The notes: generated from the sequence alone by a model not told the origin. A stretch of 10,634 nucleotides of DNA from Intestinibacter sp. (GCF_022780145.1 NZ_JALEXO010000145.1:1-10634), one strand, 5' to 3'; positions 1 to 7,256 are shown, counted from the first letter of the stretch. Program-made: numbers and translations.

Positions 1-4
1 TAAA

Positions 5-3000
5 ATGGCTAAATTTATGAAAACTGTAGATGGAAATACAGCTGCTGCTCATGTTGCTTATGCATTTACTGATGTTGCTGCTATATATCCAATAACTCCT
101 TCTTCAACTATGGCTGAATTAGTTGATGAATGGGCTTCTCAAGGAAGAAAAAATGTATTTGGACAACAAGTTAAAGTTGTTGAAATGCAATCAGAAGCAG
201 GTGCTGCTGGTGCATTCCATGGATCATTACAAGGTGGTGCTTTAACTTCAACATTTACTGCATCTCAAGGGCTATTATTAATGATACCTAATATGTATAA
301 AGTTGCTGGGGAATTATTACCAGGTGTATTCCACGTTACAGCTCGTGCAATAGCATCTCAAGCTTTATCAATATTCGGTGACCATCAAGACGTTATGGCT
401 TGTAGACAAACTGGTGCATGTTTATTATGTTCAGGTTCTGTTCAAGAAGTTGCTGATATAGCTCCAGTAGCTCATATGTCTGCAATAGAAGGTTCTTTAC
501 CATTCTTACATTTCTTCGATGGATTCAGAACTTCACATGAAATACAAAAAGTAGAATTAATGGAAAATGAAGAATATGCACAATTAATAGATATGGATGC
601 TGTTCAAGCGTTCAGAGATAAAGCATTATCTCCAAACCACCCAGTTACTCGTGGTACTGCTCAAAACCCAGACATTTACTTCCAAACAAGAGAAGTTTCT
701 AATAAATACTATGATAATATGATAGACATAGTAGAAAAGAACATGGCTAAAGTAAGCGAATTAACAGGAAGAAAACATAGCTTATTCGATTACTATGGTG
801 CAGAAGATGCTAAACATGTAGTAGTTGCTATGGGTTCTGTTACAGAAGCTTTAGAAGAAACAATAGACTACTTAAATGCTAGAGGAGAAAAATTAGGGGT
901 TGTTAAAGTTCACCTTTACAGACCATTCTCTAAAAAACATTTCTTAGCTGCTATGCCAAAAACTGTAGAAAAAATAGCAGTTTTAGATAGAACTAAAGAA
1001 CCAGGTTCATTAGGAGAACCATTATACTTAGATATATGCAACATCTACAAAGGTGTTGAAAATGCTCCAGTTATAGTTGGTGGTAGATACGGATTAGGTT
1101 CTAAAGATACTACTCCTACTGACTTACATGCAGTATTTGAAAACTTAAAATTAGACAAACCAGTTGATGGATTTACTATAGGTATAGTTGATGACGTAAC
1201 TAACACTTCACTTCCAGCTGCAGAACCAATTAAGATATCTTCAAAAGGTACTGTAAGATGTAAATTCTGGGGATTAGGATCTGACGGTACTGTTGGAGCT
1301 AACAAACAAGCTATCAAGATAATAGGTGACCATACTGATAAATATGCTCAAGCATACTTTGATTATGACTCTAAAAAATCTGGTGGTATAACTATGTCTC
1401 ACTTAAGATTTGGTGATACTCCAATCAGATCAACTTACTTATTAGACGAAGCTGATTATATAGCTTGTCATAACCAATCATATGTTTACAAATATGATTT
1501 ATTAAAAGGACTTAGAAAAGGTGGTACATTCGTATTAAATACTATATGGAGTCCTGAAGAATTAGATCAACATTTACCAGCTGAAATGAAACAATATATC
1601 GCTAAAAACGATATACAATTCTATACAATAAACGCTGTTAAGATAGGACAAGAAATCGGTTTAGGAAATAGAATAAACATGATATGTCAAGCTGCTTTCT
1701 TCAAACTAGCTGACATAATACCAGTAGACGACGCTGTTAAATACTTAAAAGAATCTATAGTTAAAGCTTACGGTAAGAAAGGTGAAGCTATAGTAAACAT
1801 GAACTACAAAGCAGTTGATGCTGGTATAGATTCATTAGTAAAAATAGATGTTCCAGCTGCTTGGGCTGATGCTGTTGATGCACCAAAACCAGAAGTAGAT
1901 GAACCAGAATTCATCAAGAACATATTAAGACCAATGGTAGCTCAAAAAGGTAATGACCTTCCAGTATCTACATTCTTAGGATACGAAGATGGTACATTCC
2001 CATGTGGTACAGCTGCTTACGAAAAACGTGGTACTGCAGTTAACGTTCCTGAATGGATTCCAGATAACTGTATCCAATGTAATAGATGTTCATTCGTTTG
2101 TCCACATGCTTGTATAAGACCAGTTCTTGTAACTGACGAAGAATTAGCTGCTGCTCCAGAAAACTTTGTAGCTGTTGATGCTAAAGGTAAAGAATTAAAA
2201 GGATTAAAATTCAGAATGCAAGTTAGTATAATGGACTGTACTGGATGCGGAAACTGTGCTGACGTTTGTCCAGCTAAAGAAAAAGCATTAGTAATGAAAC
2301 CATTAGAAAGCCAAGAAGCAGAAGTTGCAAAATGGGCTTATGCTGTTGATGCTAAGAAAGTTGCTCCAAAAGGTAACTTAATGAACGATAAGACTGTAAA
2401 AGGTAGCCAATTCAAACAACCACTTGTTGAATTCACAGGTGCTTGTGGTGGATGTGGTGAAACTCCATACATCAAATTAGTAACTCAATTATTTGGAGAT
2501 AGAATGATGATAGCTAATGCTACTGGTTGTTCATCAATTTGGGGTGGTTCTGCTCCTTCAACTCCATATACTTGCAACCATGAAGGTAAAGGTCCATCTT
2601 GGGCAAACTCTTTATTCGAAGACAATGCTGAATATGGTTTAGGTATGAGACTTGCAGTTAAACAAATGAGAGACAAACTTGAAGACGATATGAAAGCTTT
2701 AATAGATGTTTGTGGTTGTGAAGACTGTGCAAAAGTATTAAACGCTTGGATAGATGCTAAAGAAGACAGTGCTGCTTCAGTTGAAGCTTCTAAAGCTGTT
2801 GTTGAATTATTAGAAAAAGCTAATCCAGAAAAAGAAGAAGCTAAAGCTTTAGTTGAAAGTATAAAATCTAGAAAAGACTACCTAGTTAAGAGATCTCAAT
2901 GGATCCTTGGTGGAGACGGTTGGGCTTATGACATCGGTTACGGTGGTGTTGACCATGTATTAGCTTCAGGAGAAAACGTAAATGTATTAGTATTCGATAC

Positions 3001-3538
3001 AGAAGTTTACTCTAATACTGGTGGACAATCTTCAAAAGCTACTCCACTTGCTGCTATGGCTAAATTCGCTGCTGCTGGTAAGAAATCTAGAAAGAAAGAT
3101 TTAGGTATGATGGCTATATCTTATGGTAACGTATATGTTGCTCAAGTTGCTATAGGTGCTGATTATAACCAATTCGTTAAAGCTGTAGTTGAAGCTGAAG
3201 CTTATGATGGACCATCTCTAATCATATGCTACGCTCCATGTATCAACCACGGATTAAAATGTGGTATGGGTAAATCTATACAAAACGAAGCAGATGCAGT
3301 TAAATGTGGATACTGGCATTTATACAGACATAATCCACAACTTAAAGCAGAAGGTAAGAATCCATTCATATTAGATTCTAAAGAACCTACTGAAAGCTTC
3401 AGAGATTTCATAATGGGACAAGTAAGATATGCTTCTATAGCTAAACAATTCCCAGAACAAGCTGAAGAATTATTCACTATGGCTGAACAAGCTTCAAAAG
3501 ATAGATTAGAAAGCTACAAGAGATTAGCTAACCAATAG
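5..3538 (+). CDS. nifJ: Pyruvate:ferredoxin (flavodoxin) oxidoreductase, single-chain
   Basis: This cytoplasmic enzyme oxidatively decarboxylates pyruvate with CoA to acetyl-CoA and CO2 and passes electrons to ferredoxin. The 1177-residue length matches homodimeric PFORs. The N-terminal domain has YPITPSS (28-34), the catalytic-type Glu64 in EMQSEAG, and Arg114, which matches the pyruvate-contacting Arg of the Desulfovibrio africanus enzyme. Two ferredoxin-type 4Fe-4S motifs follow, C689-x2-C-x2-C-x3-CP and C745-x2-C-x2-C-x3-CP. The proximal-cluster cysteines are C814, C817, C842 and probably C1079. Thiamine diphosphate and Mg binding is shown by GGDGW (969-973) and YSNTGGQ (1002-1008). Codon choice is strongly biased (GCT, GGT, CCA), as in highly expressed genes, and the gene looks less AT-rich than its neighbours. 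Only four bases precede the ATG, so the ribosome binding site and promoter are off-window. The symbol nifJ follows common annotation; a role in central fermentation is far more likely than nitrogen fixation. Confidence 0.98.
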   Translation: MAKFMKTVDGNTAAAHVAYAFTDVAAIYPITPSSTMAELVDEWASQGRKNVFGQQVKVVEMQSEAGAAGAFHGSLQGGALTSTFTASQGLLLMIPNMYKVAGELLPGVFHVTARAIASQALSIFGDHQDVMACRQTGACLLCSGSVQEVADIAPVAHMSAIEGSLPFLHFFDGFRTSHEIQKVELMENEEYAQLIDMDAVQAFRDKALSPNHPVTRGTAQNPDIYFQTREVSNKYYDNMIDIVEKNMAKVSELTGRKHSLFDYYGAEDAKHVVVAMGSVTEALEETIDYLNARGEKLGVVKVHLYRPFSKKHFLAAMPKTVEKIAVLDRTKEPGSLGEPLYLDICNIYKGVENAPVIVGGRYGLGSKDTTPTDLHAVFENLKLDKPVDGFTIGIVDDVTNTSLPAAEPIKISSKGTVRCKFWGLGSDGTVGANKQAIKIIGDHTDKYAQAYFDYDSKKSGGITMSHLRFGDTPIRSTYLLDEADYIACHNQSYVYKYDLLKGLRKGGTFVLNTIWSPEELDQHLPAEMKQYIAKNDIQFYTINAVKIGQEIGLGNRINMICQAAFFKLADIIPVDDAVKYLKESIVKAYGKKGEAIVNMNYKAVDAGIDSLVKIDVPAAWADAVDAPKPEVDEPEFIKNILRPMVAQKGNDLPVSTFLGYEDGTFPCGTAAYEKRGTAVNVPEWIPDNCIQCNRCSFVCPHACIRPVLVTDEELAAAPENFVAVDAKGKELKGLKFRMQVSIMDCTGCGNCADVCPAKEKALVMKPLESQEAEVAKWAYAVDAKKVAPKGNLMNDKTVKGSQFKQPLVEFTGACGGCGETPYIKLVTQLFGDRMMIANATGCSSIWGGSAPSTPYTCNHEGKGPSWANSLFEDNAEYGLGMRLAVKQMRDKLEDDMKALIDVCGCEDCAKVLNAWIDAKEDSAASVEASKAVVELLEKANPEKEEAKALVESIKSRKDYLVKRSQWILGGDGWAYDIGYGGVDHVLASGENVNVLVFDTEVYSNTGGQSSKATPLAAMAKFAAAGKKSRKKDLGMMAISYGNVYVAQVAIGADYNQFVKAVVEAEAYDGPSLIICYAPCINHGLKCGMGKSIQNEADAVKCGYWHLYRHNPQLKAEGKNPFILDSKEPTESFRDFIMGQVRYASIAKQFPEQAEELFTMAEQASKDRLESYKRLANQ

Positions 3539-3595
3539 GATTAGTTTAGGCTTTAAAATAAATCTTGAATATAAAATTTAAACATAAATAAAAAG

Positions 3596-3627
3596 ATATG
3601 GTGAGTCTTAGGACTCACCATATTTTT
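3596..3627 (+). terminator. Bidirectional intrinsic terminator after PFOR
   Basis: A perfect 12-bp stem (ATATGGTGAGTC at 3596-3607, GACTCACCATAT at 3612-3623) with a TTAG loop is followed by a T run (3623-3627). On the reverse strand the same stem is followed by CTTTTTATTTA, so it should also end the convergent zinc-ribbon gene that stops at 3652. Confidence 0.93.
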
Positions 3628-3651
3628 CGTTTAGCGTATTATAAATGTGAA

Positions 3652-4281
3652 TTATACAACATATCCGTTTTTTATATAAATATCATACTCAGATGATTCA
3701 TCATAATAAAAATCTCCCATAAATGTGATATAGTCGCCTGTTTCTAGAGAACTTACATAATTCACGTCATCTTTATTACTTGCTGGAATGCAAATACATA
3801 TTGAATATTTAGAACCATAAGTATTTAAGTATACATATGCACCGTTAGAATCAGTTTCAATTTTTTTAATTTCACCTGATAGTTCTAGCGATTCGTCACT
3901 GTAATAGCTTACTGCATCATCTTGGTCATCTTCAAAGTCATATATAATATCTTCAACAGAAGCTTCTATATAAGAATAATCTCTGTCATCATCTAAATCG
4001 TCAAAGAAGGCAGTTATATTTTGTAATTCATTTGAAGCATTTTGTAAAAACTCAGATGTATCGAAAAATGAAGTAAAAGAACCAATAGAATCTTGTATAT
4101 TAGAGATTTTAGGTGAAATGCCAACTATTATAGCTACTATTATCAATAGTATAACAACGAAATTTTCTGATTTACCATCAATAGAAAATCTTGATGCTTG
4201 AATTTTGTTGCAGTGAGGACATTTCATTGCAGATTTATCCATTTCCATACTACAGTATTTACATCTTTTATATTCCTTCAT
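3652..4281 (-). CDS. Zinc-ribbon membrane protein with C-terminal OB-fold-like domain
   Basis: This 209-residue protein has three visible parts. Residues 7-24 hold two CxxC pairs (C7/C10 and C21/C24, the second as CPHC), typical of a short zinc ribbon. Residues 41-57 are a single hydrophobic membrane helix. After an acidic, helical linker (about 60-105), residues 105-209 look like the tRNA_anti-like OB fold found in many small secreted or membrane-tethered proteins: a beta-rich pattern with LELSGEIKKIE (132-142), AYVYL, and TGDYITFMGDF (181-191). The basic N-terminus suggests the ribbon is cytoplasmic and the acidic C-terminal domain lies outside the membrane. The start is supported by GGGGAGG at 4290-4296, eight bases upstream. 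Its ligand and function are unknown. The ribbon and helix are clear; the OB-fold assignment is by pattern and is less certain. Confidence 0.85.
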   Translation of the reverse strand: MKEYKRCKYCSMEMDKSAMKCPHCNKIQASRFSIDGKSENFVVILLIIVAIIVGISPKISNIQDSIGSFTSFFDTSEFLQNASNELQNITAFFDDLDDDRDYSYIEASVEDIIYDFEDDQDDAVSYYSDESLELSGEIKKIETDSNGAYVYLNTYGSKYSICICIPASNKDDVNYVSSLETGDYITFMGDFYYDESSEYDIYIKNGYVV

Positions 4282-4356
4282 AATTATTTCCTCCCCTAAA
4301 AATAATACTCCTTATGAAAAACATAATCTATATAGCTCTAAATAGCAATAAATTTA

Positions 4357-4395
4357 ATTATACAAAATTGTAACCAAAAAAATACAGACTGTAAA
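4357..4395 (-). promoter_or_regulatory. Promoter of the zinc-ribbon gene
   Basis: On the reverse strand TTTACA (4390-4395) and TACAAT (4367-4372) are separated by 17 bases, each matching the sigma-A consensus at five of six positions. A second -10-like TATAAT lies just downstream (4357-4362) without a good -35. The -35 box lies inside the terminator stem of the upstream HAD gene. The leader would be about 80 bases. Confidence 0.55.
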
Positions 4396-4415
4396 TTGCT
4401 TACAATCTGTATTTT
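4376..4415 (-). terminator. Intrinsic terminator of the HAD-IIB gene
   Basis: A 14-bp stem pairs 4381-4394 with 4400-4413 around the loop 4395-4399. Read on the reverse strand, its one irregular position is a G-U wobble, while on the forward strand it is a C-A mismatch. Seven T follow on the reverse strand (complement of 4376-4382). Both points assign it to the gene ending at 4438. Confidence 0.85.
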
Positions 4416-4437
4416 ATATAAATTATTAAACCATCGA

Positions 4438-5226
4438 TTATATCCAATTAAAATGCTCACAAGCATAAGCTATACCATCGTCTTTAGCATCCTTTGTTAC
4501 AAATGTAGCCTTTTCCTTTAACTTGTCTATTGCATTTCCCATGGCGATAGAAGTCCATTCATCTCTGAACATTTTTAAGTCGTTTTTACCATCTCCAAAT
4601 ACAACTGCATCTTCGTATGGAGCATTGTAGTAATCTAGTACGCTTTTTATTCCAACAGATTTGTCGTCTGGTTCGACAAATACATAAGTATCTTGATAAC
4701 GAGCAAAAGGAACATTTTCAAGATTTTCTAGTTGATGTTCATTTTCTAGGGTGCAGGCTATATAAGCCTTGTAAATAACGTCTATTTTATCTATATCTAG
4801 ACTTTCATCTACTGCTGTTTCCATATAATCGTCGTTTTGAGTATCTTCTATGAATTTAGAAGATTTACAGTATCTAACCTTTGAGTTATCGTATGAGATA
4901 GCCCAAGAAAAACCTTTTTCATCACATTCCTTTATTAATTTAACTACACTTTCTCTATCTAGAGGATCTATTTTTATTAATTTATTGTCGATAGTTATAC
5001 CGTTTCCACCGTCACTTACCATATTTTTAAATCCAATTTCGTTACAATAATCAAATGCCATAGCTTGACTTCTTCCAGTAGCGATTGCACAAAAATGTCC
5101 TTGGCTTTCTAATTTTTCAATTGCGGCTTTAGCTGATTCAGGAATATATTTTCCTGGATTGCCTACTGCAAGTGTTCCGTCGATGTCGAAGAAGAAATAT
5201 TTTTTTCTAAAATTTTTGTTTCCCAT
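4438..5226 (-). CDS. Cof-type HAD-IIB family phosphatase
   Basis: This 262-residue soluble enzyme belongs to the haloacid dehalogenase superfamily, which hydrolyses phosphate esters through an aspartyl-phosphate intermediate. Motif I is DIDGT (14-18; nucleophile D14, acid/base D16). Motif II is the Thr of AIATGRS (47-53). The motif III lysine is K189, and motif IV is GDGKND (211-216). The large cap between motifs II and III (about 80-185), the overall length and the GDGKND signature fit subclass IIB (Cof/YidA-like). Members act on sugar phosphates, flavin or pyridoxal phosphates and similar metabolites, and the sequence does not tell which. GGGAGG at 5234-5239 lies seven bases from the ATG. 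The gene is downstream of the XRE gene on the same strand after a 136-base gap with its own promoter, and ends at a clear hairpin. Confidence 0.93.
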   Translation of the reverse strand: MGNKNFRKKYFFFDIDGTLAVGNPGKYIPESAKAAIEKLESQGHFCAIATGRSQAMAFDYCNEIGFKNMVSDGGNGITIDNKLIKIDPLDRESVVKLIKECDEKGFSWAISYDNSKVRYCKSSKFIEDTQNDDYMETAVDESLDIDKIDVIYKAYIACTLENEHQLENLENVPFARYQDTYVFVEPDDKSVGIKSVLDYYNAPYEDAVVFGDGKNDLKMFRDEWTSIAMGNAIDKLKEKATFVTKDAKDDGIAYACEHFNWI

Positions 5227-5257
5227 AAATTATCCTCCCAATATAAAAGTTCTAATT

Positions 5258-5285
5258 TTTATAAAATTTTATATAATTATGTCTA
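5258..5285 (-). promoter_or_regulatory. Probable promoter of the HAD-IIB gene
   Basis: Reverse-strand TAGACA (5280-5285) and TATAAA (5258-5263) are spaced by 16 bases. The expected leader is about 25 bases. The -35 is embedded in TGTCTATTT (5280-5288, forward strand), the same 9-mer that covers the -35 of the XRE gene. Confidence 0.5.
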
Positions 5286-5300
5286 TTTTAATTATATTAT

Positions 5301-5325
5301 AAAAAAATAGAACAATTAATATTGT
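5301..5325 (-). terminator. Weak possible terminator after the XRE gene
   Basis: On the reverse strand a 5-bp A/T-rich stem (ACAAT/ATTGT, 5312-5316 with 5321-5325) is followed, after TCTA, by seven T (complement of 5301-5307). The stem is short and poor in G-C pairs, so some readthrough from the XRE gene into the HAD-IIB gene is likely. Confidence 0.3.
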
Positions 5326-5362
5326 AAATTTCAATAGAAGGTTGAAAATTTATGAAATTTTT

Positions 5363-5746
5363 TTATTGTGTTACAGTAAACATATTGTATAGCTTCATAA
5401 GTTTAATGTCTTCTTTGGAAATTTTTAATTTTTTTACTAAATCAGTGTTTTCTTCTAAAGGTTTTTTACTAAATAGCATTTTTAAAGCATTCACGATGTT
5501 GTTATTGTGGATATTGTCTATATTAGATTTAATATATAAAAGCTGTTCAACATGGACGTTTAGAGCATTGCTGATTTCATATAAAGTTTGTATATCTATA
5601 GAAATATCTCCATTTTCATACTTAGAAACTGTAGATTTACTTTTATTGATTGAATTTGCAAGCTCTTGTATAGTCATATTTTTACTTTTTCTTATGTTTT
5701 TAATTTTTTTGCCTATTTCCATATTTATGTTAGGTAAATCATTCAT
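5363..5746 (-). CDS. XRE-family helix-turn-helix transcriptional regulator
   Basis: This is a 127-residue DNA-binding protein. Residues 11-70 form a full Cro/C1-type five-helix domain: IGKKIKNIRKSKNMT, the turn-and-recognition stretch IQELANSINKSKSTVSKYE (26-44), and the closing DIQTLYEISNALNV (51-64). The remaining 57 residues are short, charged and helical, probably for dimerisation; no ligand-binding or enzyme domain is visible. AAGGAGG (5755-5761) lies eight bases upstream of the chosen ATG and supports it over the internal Met9. The gene is divergent from the C-S lyase gene at 5990 and upstream of the HAD-IIB gene. An inverted repeat over its own -35 box suggests autorepression. The leader (about 5747-5827) can fold a bulged A/T-rich hairpin (5779-5789 with 5797-5806) whose role, if any, is unknown. 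Confidence 0.93.
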   Translation of the reverse strand: MNDLPNINMEIGKKIKNIRKSKNMTIQELANSINKSKSTVSKYENGDISIDIQTLYEISNALNVHVEQLLYIKSNIDNIHNNNIVNALKMLFSKKPLEENTDLVKKLKISKEDIKLMKLYNMFTVTQ

Positions 5747-5833
5747 ATTGCCTGCCTCCTTGTAGTTGTATATAAAAGTTTCCTAAAAATATATTTTTTT
5801 TAGAAAATAATTGAAATTTCATTTTATATTAAA

Positions 5834-5862
5834 ATTTTACCTTTAAAAAATAGATTTGTCTA
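5834..5862 (-). promoter_or_regulatory. Promoter of the XRE gene
   Basis: Reverse-strand TAGACA (5857-5862) and TAAAAT (5834-5839) have a 17-base spacer, each box matching the sigma-A consensus at five of six positions. Transcription would start near 5827, giving a leader of about 80 bases. Confidence 0.7.
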
Positions 5863-5865
5863 TTT
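5848..5865. promoter_or_regulatory. Candidate XRE operator (inverted repeat over the -35 box)
   Basis: AAATAGA (5848-5854) and TCTATTT (5859-5865) form a perfect inverted repeat with 7-bp arms and a TTTG centre. It overlaps the -35 box and upstream part of the spacer of the XRE promoter. Size and spacing suit a dimeric XRE repressor, so autoregulation is inferred. Confidence 0.5.
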
Positions 5866-5887
5866 AAGAGAAACTTTTTTAAAATAA

Positions 5888-5906
5888 AGTTTATCTTAAA
5901 TAAACT
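5888..5906. promoter_or_regulatory. Inverted repeat upstream of the C-S lyase promoter
   Basis: AGTTTAT (5888-5894) and ATAAACT (5900-5906) are perfect 7-bp arms around CTTAA. The site lies nine bases before the -35 of the C-S lyase promoter. Its first nine bases, AGTTTATCT, recur in inverted orientation at 5959-5967 beyond the -10 box. An operator role is inferred; an activator or repressor site are both possible. Confidence 0.4.
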
Positions 5907-5914
5907 ACCTTTAA

Positions 5915-5943
5915 TTGTGCAAGTTTAAATTCTGTGAAATAAT
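5915..5943 (+). promoter_or_regulatory. Promoter of the C-S lyase gene
   Basis: TTGTGC (5915-5920), a 17-base spacer and AATAAT (5938-5943) preceded by the extended -10 dinucleotide TG (5935-5936). Transcription would begin near 5950, leaving a leader of about 40 bases, too short for a T-box or a known sulfur riboswitch. Confidence 0.6.
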
Positions 5944-5989
5944 AAAACTATAGAAAATAGATAAACTAATTTAAAAGGGGGATTTATAA

Positions 5990-7189
5990 ATGGGAAAATA
6001 TAATTTTGATGAAGTTATAGACAGAAGAAATAGTAATTCAATGAATACAGATGGTTTTAGAGAATATATATTCCATGCTCCACCAACAATGAAGTTTCCA
6101 TATGCAGATGATGAATTTGTACGTATGTGGATAGCAGATATGGAATTTGCTACAGCACCTGAAATAATAGACGCCGTGAGAAAAAGACTAGATAAAAGAA
6201 TATTCGGATATACAAAGATATTTGATCCAGCTTATTATGAAGCATTTAACGGTTGGTGCAAAAAACTTTACGATTGGAGCTTTGAAAAAGAACACCTCGT
6301 TACTTGCAACGGAGTGATACCAGCATTATATGAACTTGTAGACTATATAACAAATGAATACGAAAAAATCCTTATAGTGACTCCTTCATATGCTTATTTT
6401 AAACATGCTGTAGATTTTAATAAAAGAGAGCTTGTGACAAGTGATTTAATAGAAAAAGACAATTACTATACTATAGATTTTGAAGATTTTGAAGCTAAGG
6501 CAAAGGATGATAGAGTTACTCTATGCATATTCTGCAATCCTCACAATCCATCAGGTAGAGTTTGGACAGAAGAAGAATTGAAGAGAGTAGGGCAAATATG
6601 CTTAGATAACAATGTAATGGTTATATCAGATGAAATCCACTGTGACTTACTTAGAAATGGCAAAAAACATACTCCATTAGCTAAGTTATTTCCAGAGACA
6701 GACCAAATAATAACTTGTATGGCGCCAACTAAAACATTTAATATGGCAGGATTTATGATTTCAAATATAATAATACCAAATGAAAGAATAAGATCTATCT
6801 ATAAAGATAGACATTATGATTTTGAAAATCCACTTAGTGTAGCAGCAGCACAAGCAGCTTATACAGATGGATATGATTGGTTGTGTGAACTTAAAGATTA
6901 TTTAGATGAAAACTTTAAATTTACTAAAGAGTATCTAAGCAAAAATCTTCCAAAGGCAGTAATGCAAATATCAGAAGCGACTTATTTAGGATGGGTAAAT
7001 ATAAGTGCATATGTCGATTGTGATGAAAATTTACCTTTATTATTTGCAAATCATGCTGGGGTACTTCTAGAAGGTGGAGATATGTTTGTTAGAAATTCTA
7101 ATGGATTTATAAGACTTAATTTAGCTTGTCCTAGATCTATTTTGGAAGAAGGATTAAAGAGAATTTGTGATCTTTTAAATAATAGATAG
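5990..7189 (+). CDS. MalY/PatB family PLP-dependent C-S lyase (cystathionine beta-lyase type)
   Basis: This 399-residue fold-type I aminotransferase-like enzyme belongs to the MalY/PatB group, whose members cleave the C-S bond of cystathionine, cysteine and related thioethers to thiol, pyruvate and ammonia. Visible family marks are WIADMEF (47-53), FGYT (72-75), CNPHNPSGR (182-190), SDEIH with D214 for the PLP ring nitrogen (213-217), the Schiff-base lysine K248 in APTKTFNMAG (245-254), and R375 in GFIRLNLACP for the substrate carboxylate. The length is normal and no key residue is missing. GGGGG (5977-5981) eight bases before the ATG fixes the start. It is monocistronic between its own promoter and a terminator, and divergent from the XRE gene, which is its most likely regulator. 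It may serve methionine or cysteine metabolism or produce hydrogen sulfide; the sequence cannot decide the substrate, and a true aminotransferase is less likely. Confidence 0.92.
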   Translation: MGKYNFDEVIDRRNSNSMNTDGFREYIFHAPPTMKFPYADDEFVRMWIADMEFATAPEIIDAVRKRLDKRIFGYTKIFDPAYYEAFNGWCKKLYDWSFEKEHLVTCNGVIPALYELVDYITNEYEKILIVTPSYAYFKHAVDFNKRELVTSDLIEKDNYYTIDFEDFEAKAKDDRVTLCIFCNPHNPSGRVWTEEELKRVGQICLDNNVMVISDEIHCDLLRNGKKHTPLAKLFPETDQIITCMAPTKTFNMAGFMISNIIIPNERIRSIYKDRHYDFENPLSVAAAQAAYTDGYDWLCELKDYLDENFKFTKEYLSKNLPKAVMQISEATYLGWVNISAYVDCDENLPLLFANHAGVLLEGGDMFVRNSNGFIRLNLACPRSILEEGLKRICDLLNNR

Positions 7190-7205
7190 ATATTTTATAT
7201 AATTA

Positions 7206-7255
7206 AAAAGCTCCTTTGATACAAGTTTTAAATACTTGTTCAAAAGGAGTTTTTT
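7206..7255 (+). terminator. Bidirectional terminator between C-S lyase and HAD-IA genes
   Basis: The outer stem CTCCTTT (7211-7217)/AAAGGAG (7243-7249) and inner stem ACAAG (7221-7225)/CTTGT (7235-7239) surround a small internal loop and are followed by T7250-7255. On the reverse strand the stem is followed by GCTTTTTTAATT, so it also serves the gene whose stop codon is at 7257-7259, directly abutting it. Confidence 0.92.
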
Positions 7256-7256
7256 A

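Noticed and set aside
1045..1317. Reverse-strand open frames inside PFOR (also at 2485-2676 and 3229-3477).
   Set aside because: PFOR is intact and conserved along its full length; these frames lack ribosome binding sites and follow from its biased codon use.
4850..5050. A 66-residue forward frame inside the HAD-IIB gene.
   Set aside because: It lies antisense to the cap domain of a complete HAD enzyme and has no ribosome binding site.
5352..5765. A 137-residue hydrophobic reading frame on the forward strand over the XRE gene.
   Set aside because: It is antisense to a clear helix-turn-helix gene with a good ribosome binding site, and its own start lacks one. The hydrophobicity comes from reading AT-rich lysine/asparagine codons backwards.
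5944..5989. Possible riboswitch or T-box leader ahead of the C-S lyase, as expected for some sulfur amino acid genes.
   Set aside because: The leader is only about 40 bases from a good promoter and has no stable stem or T-box sequence.
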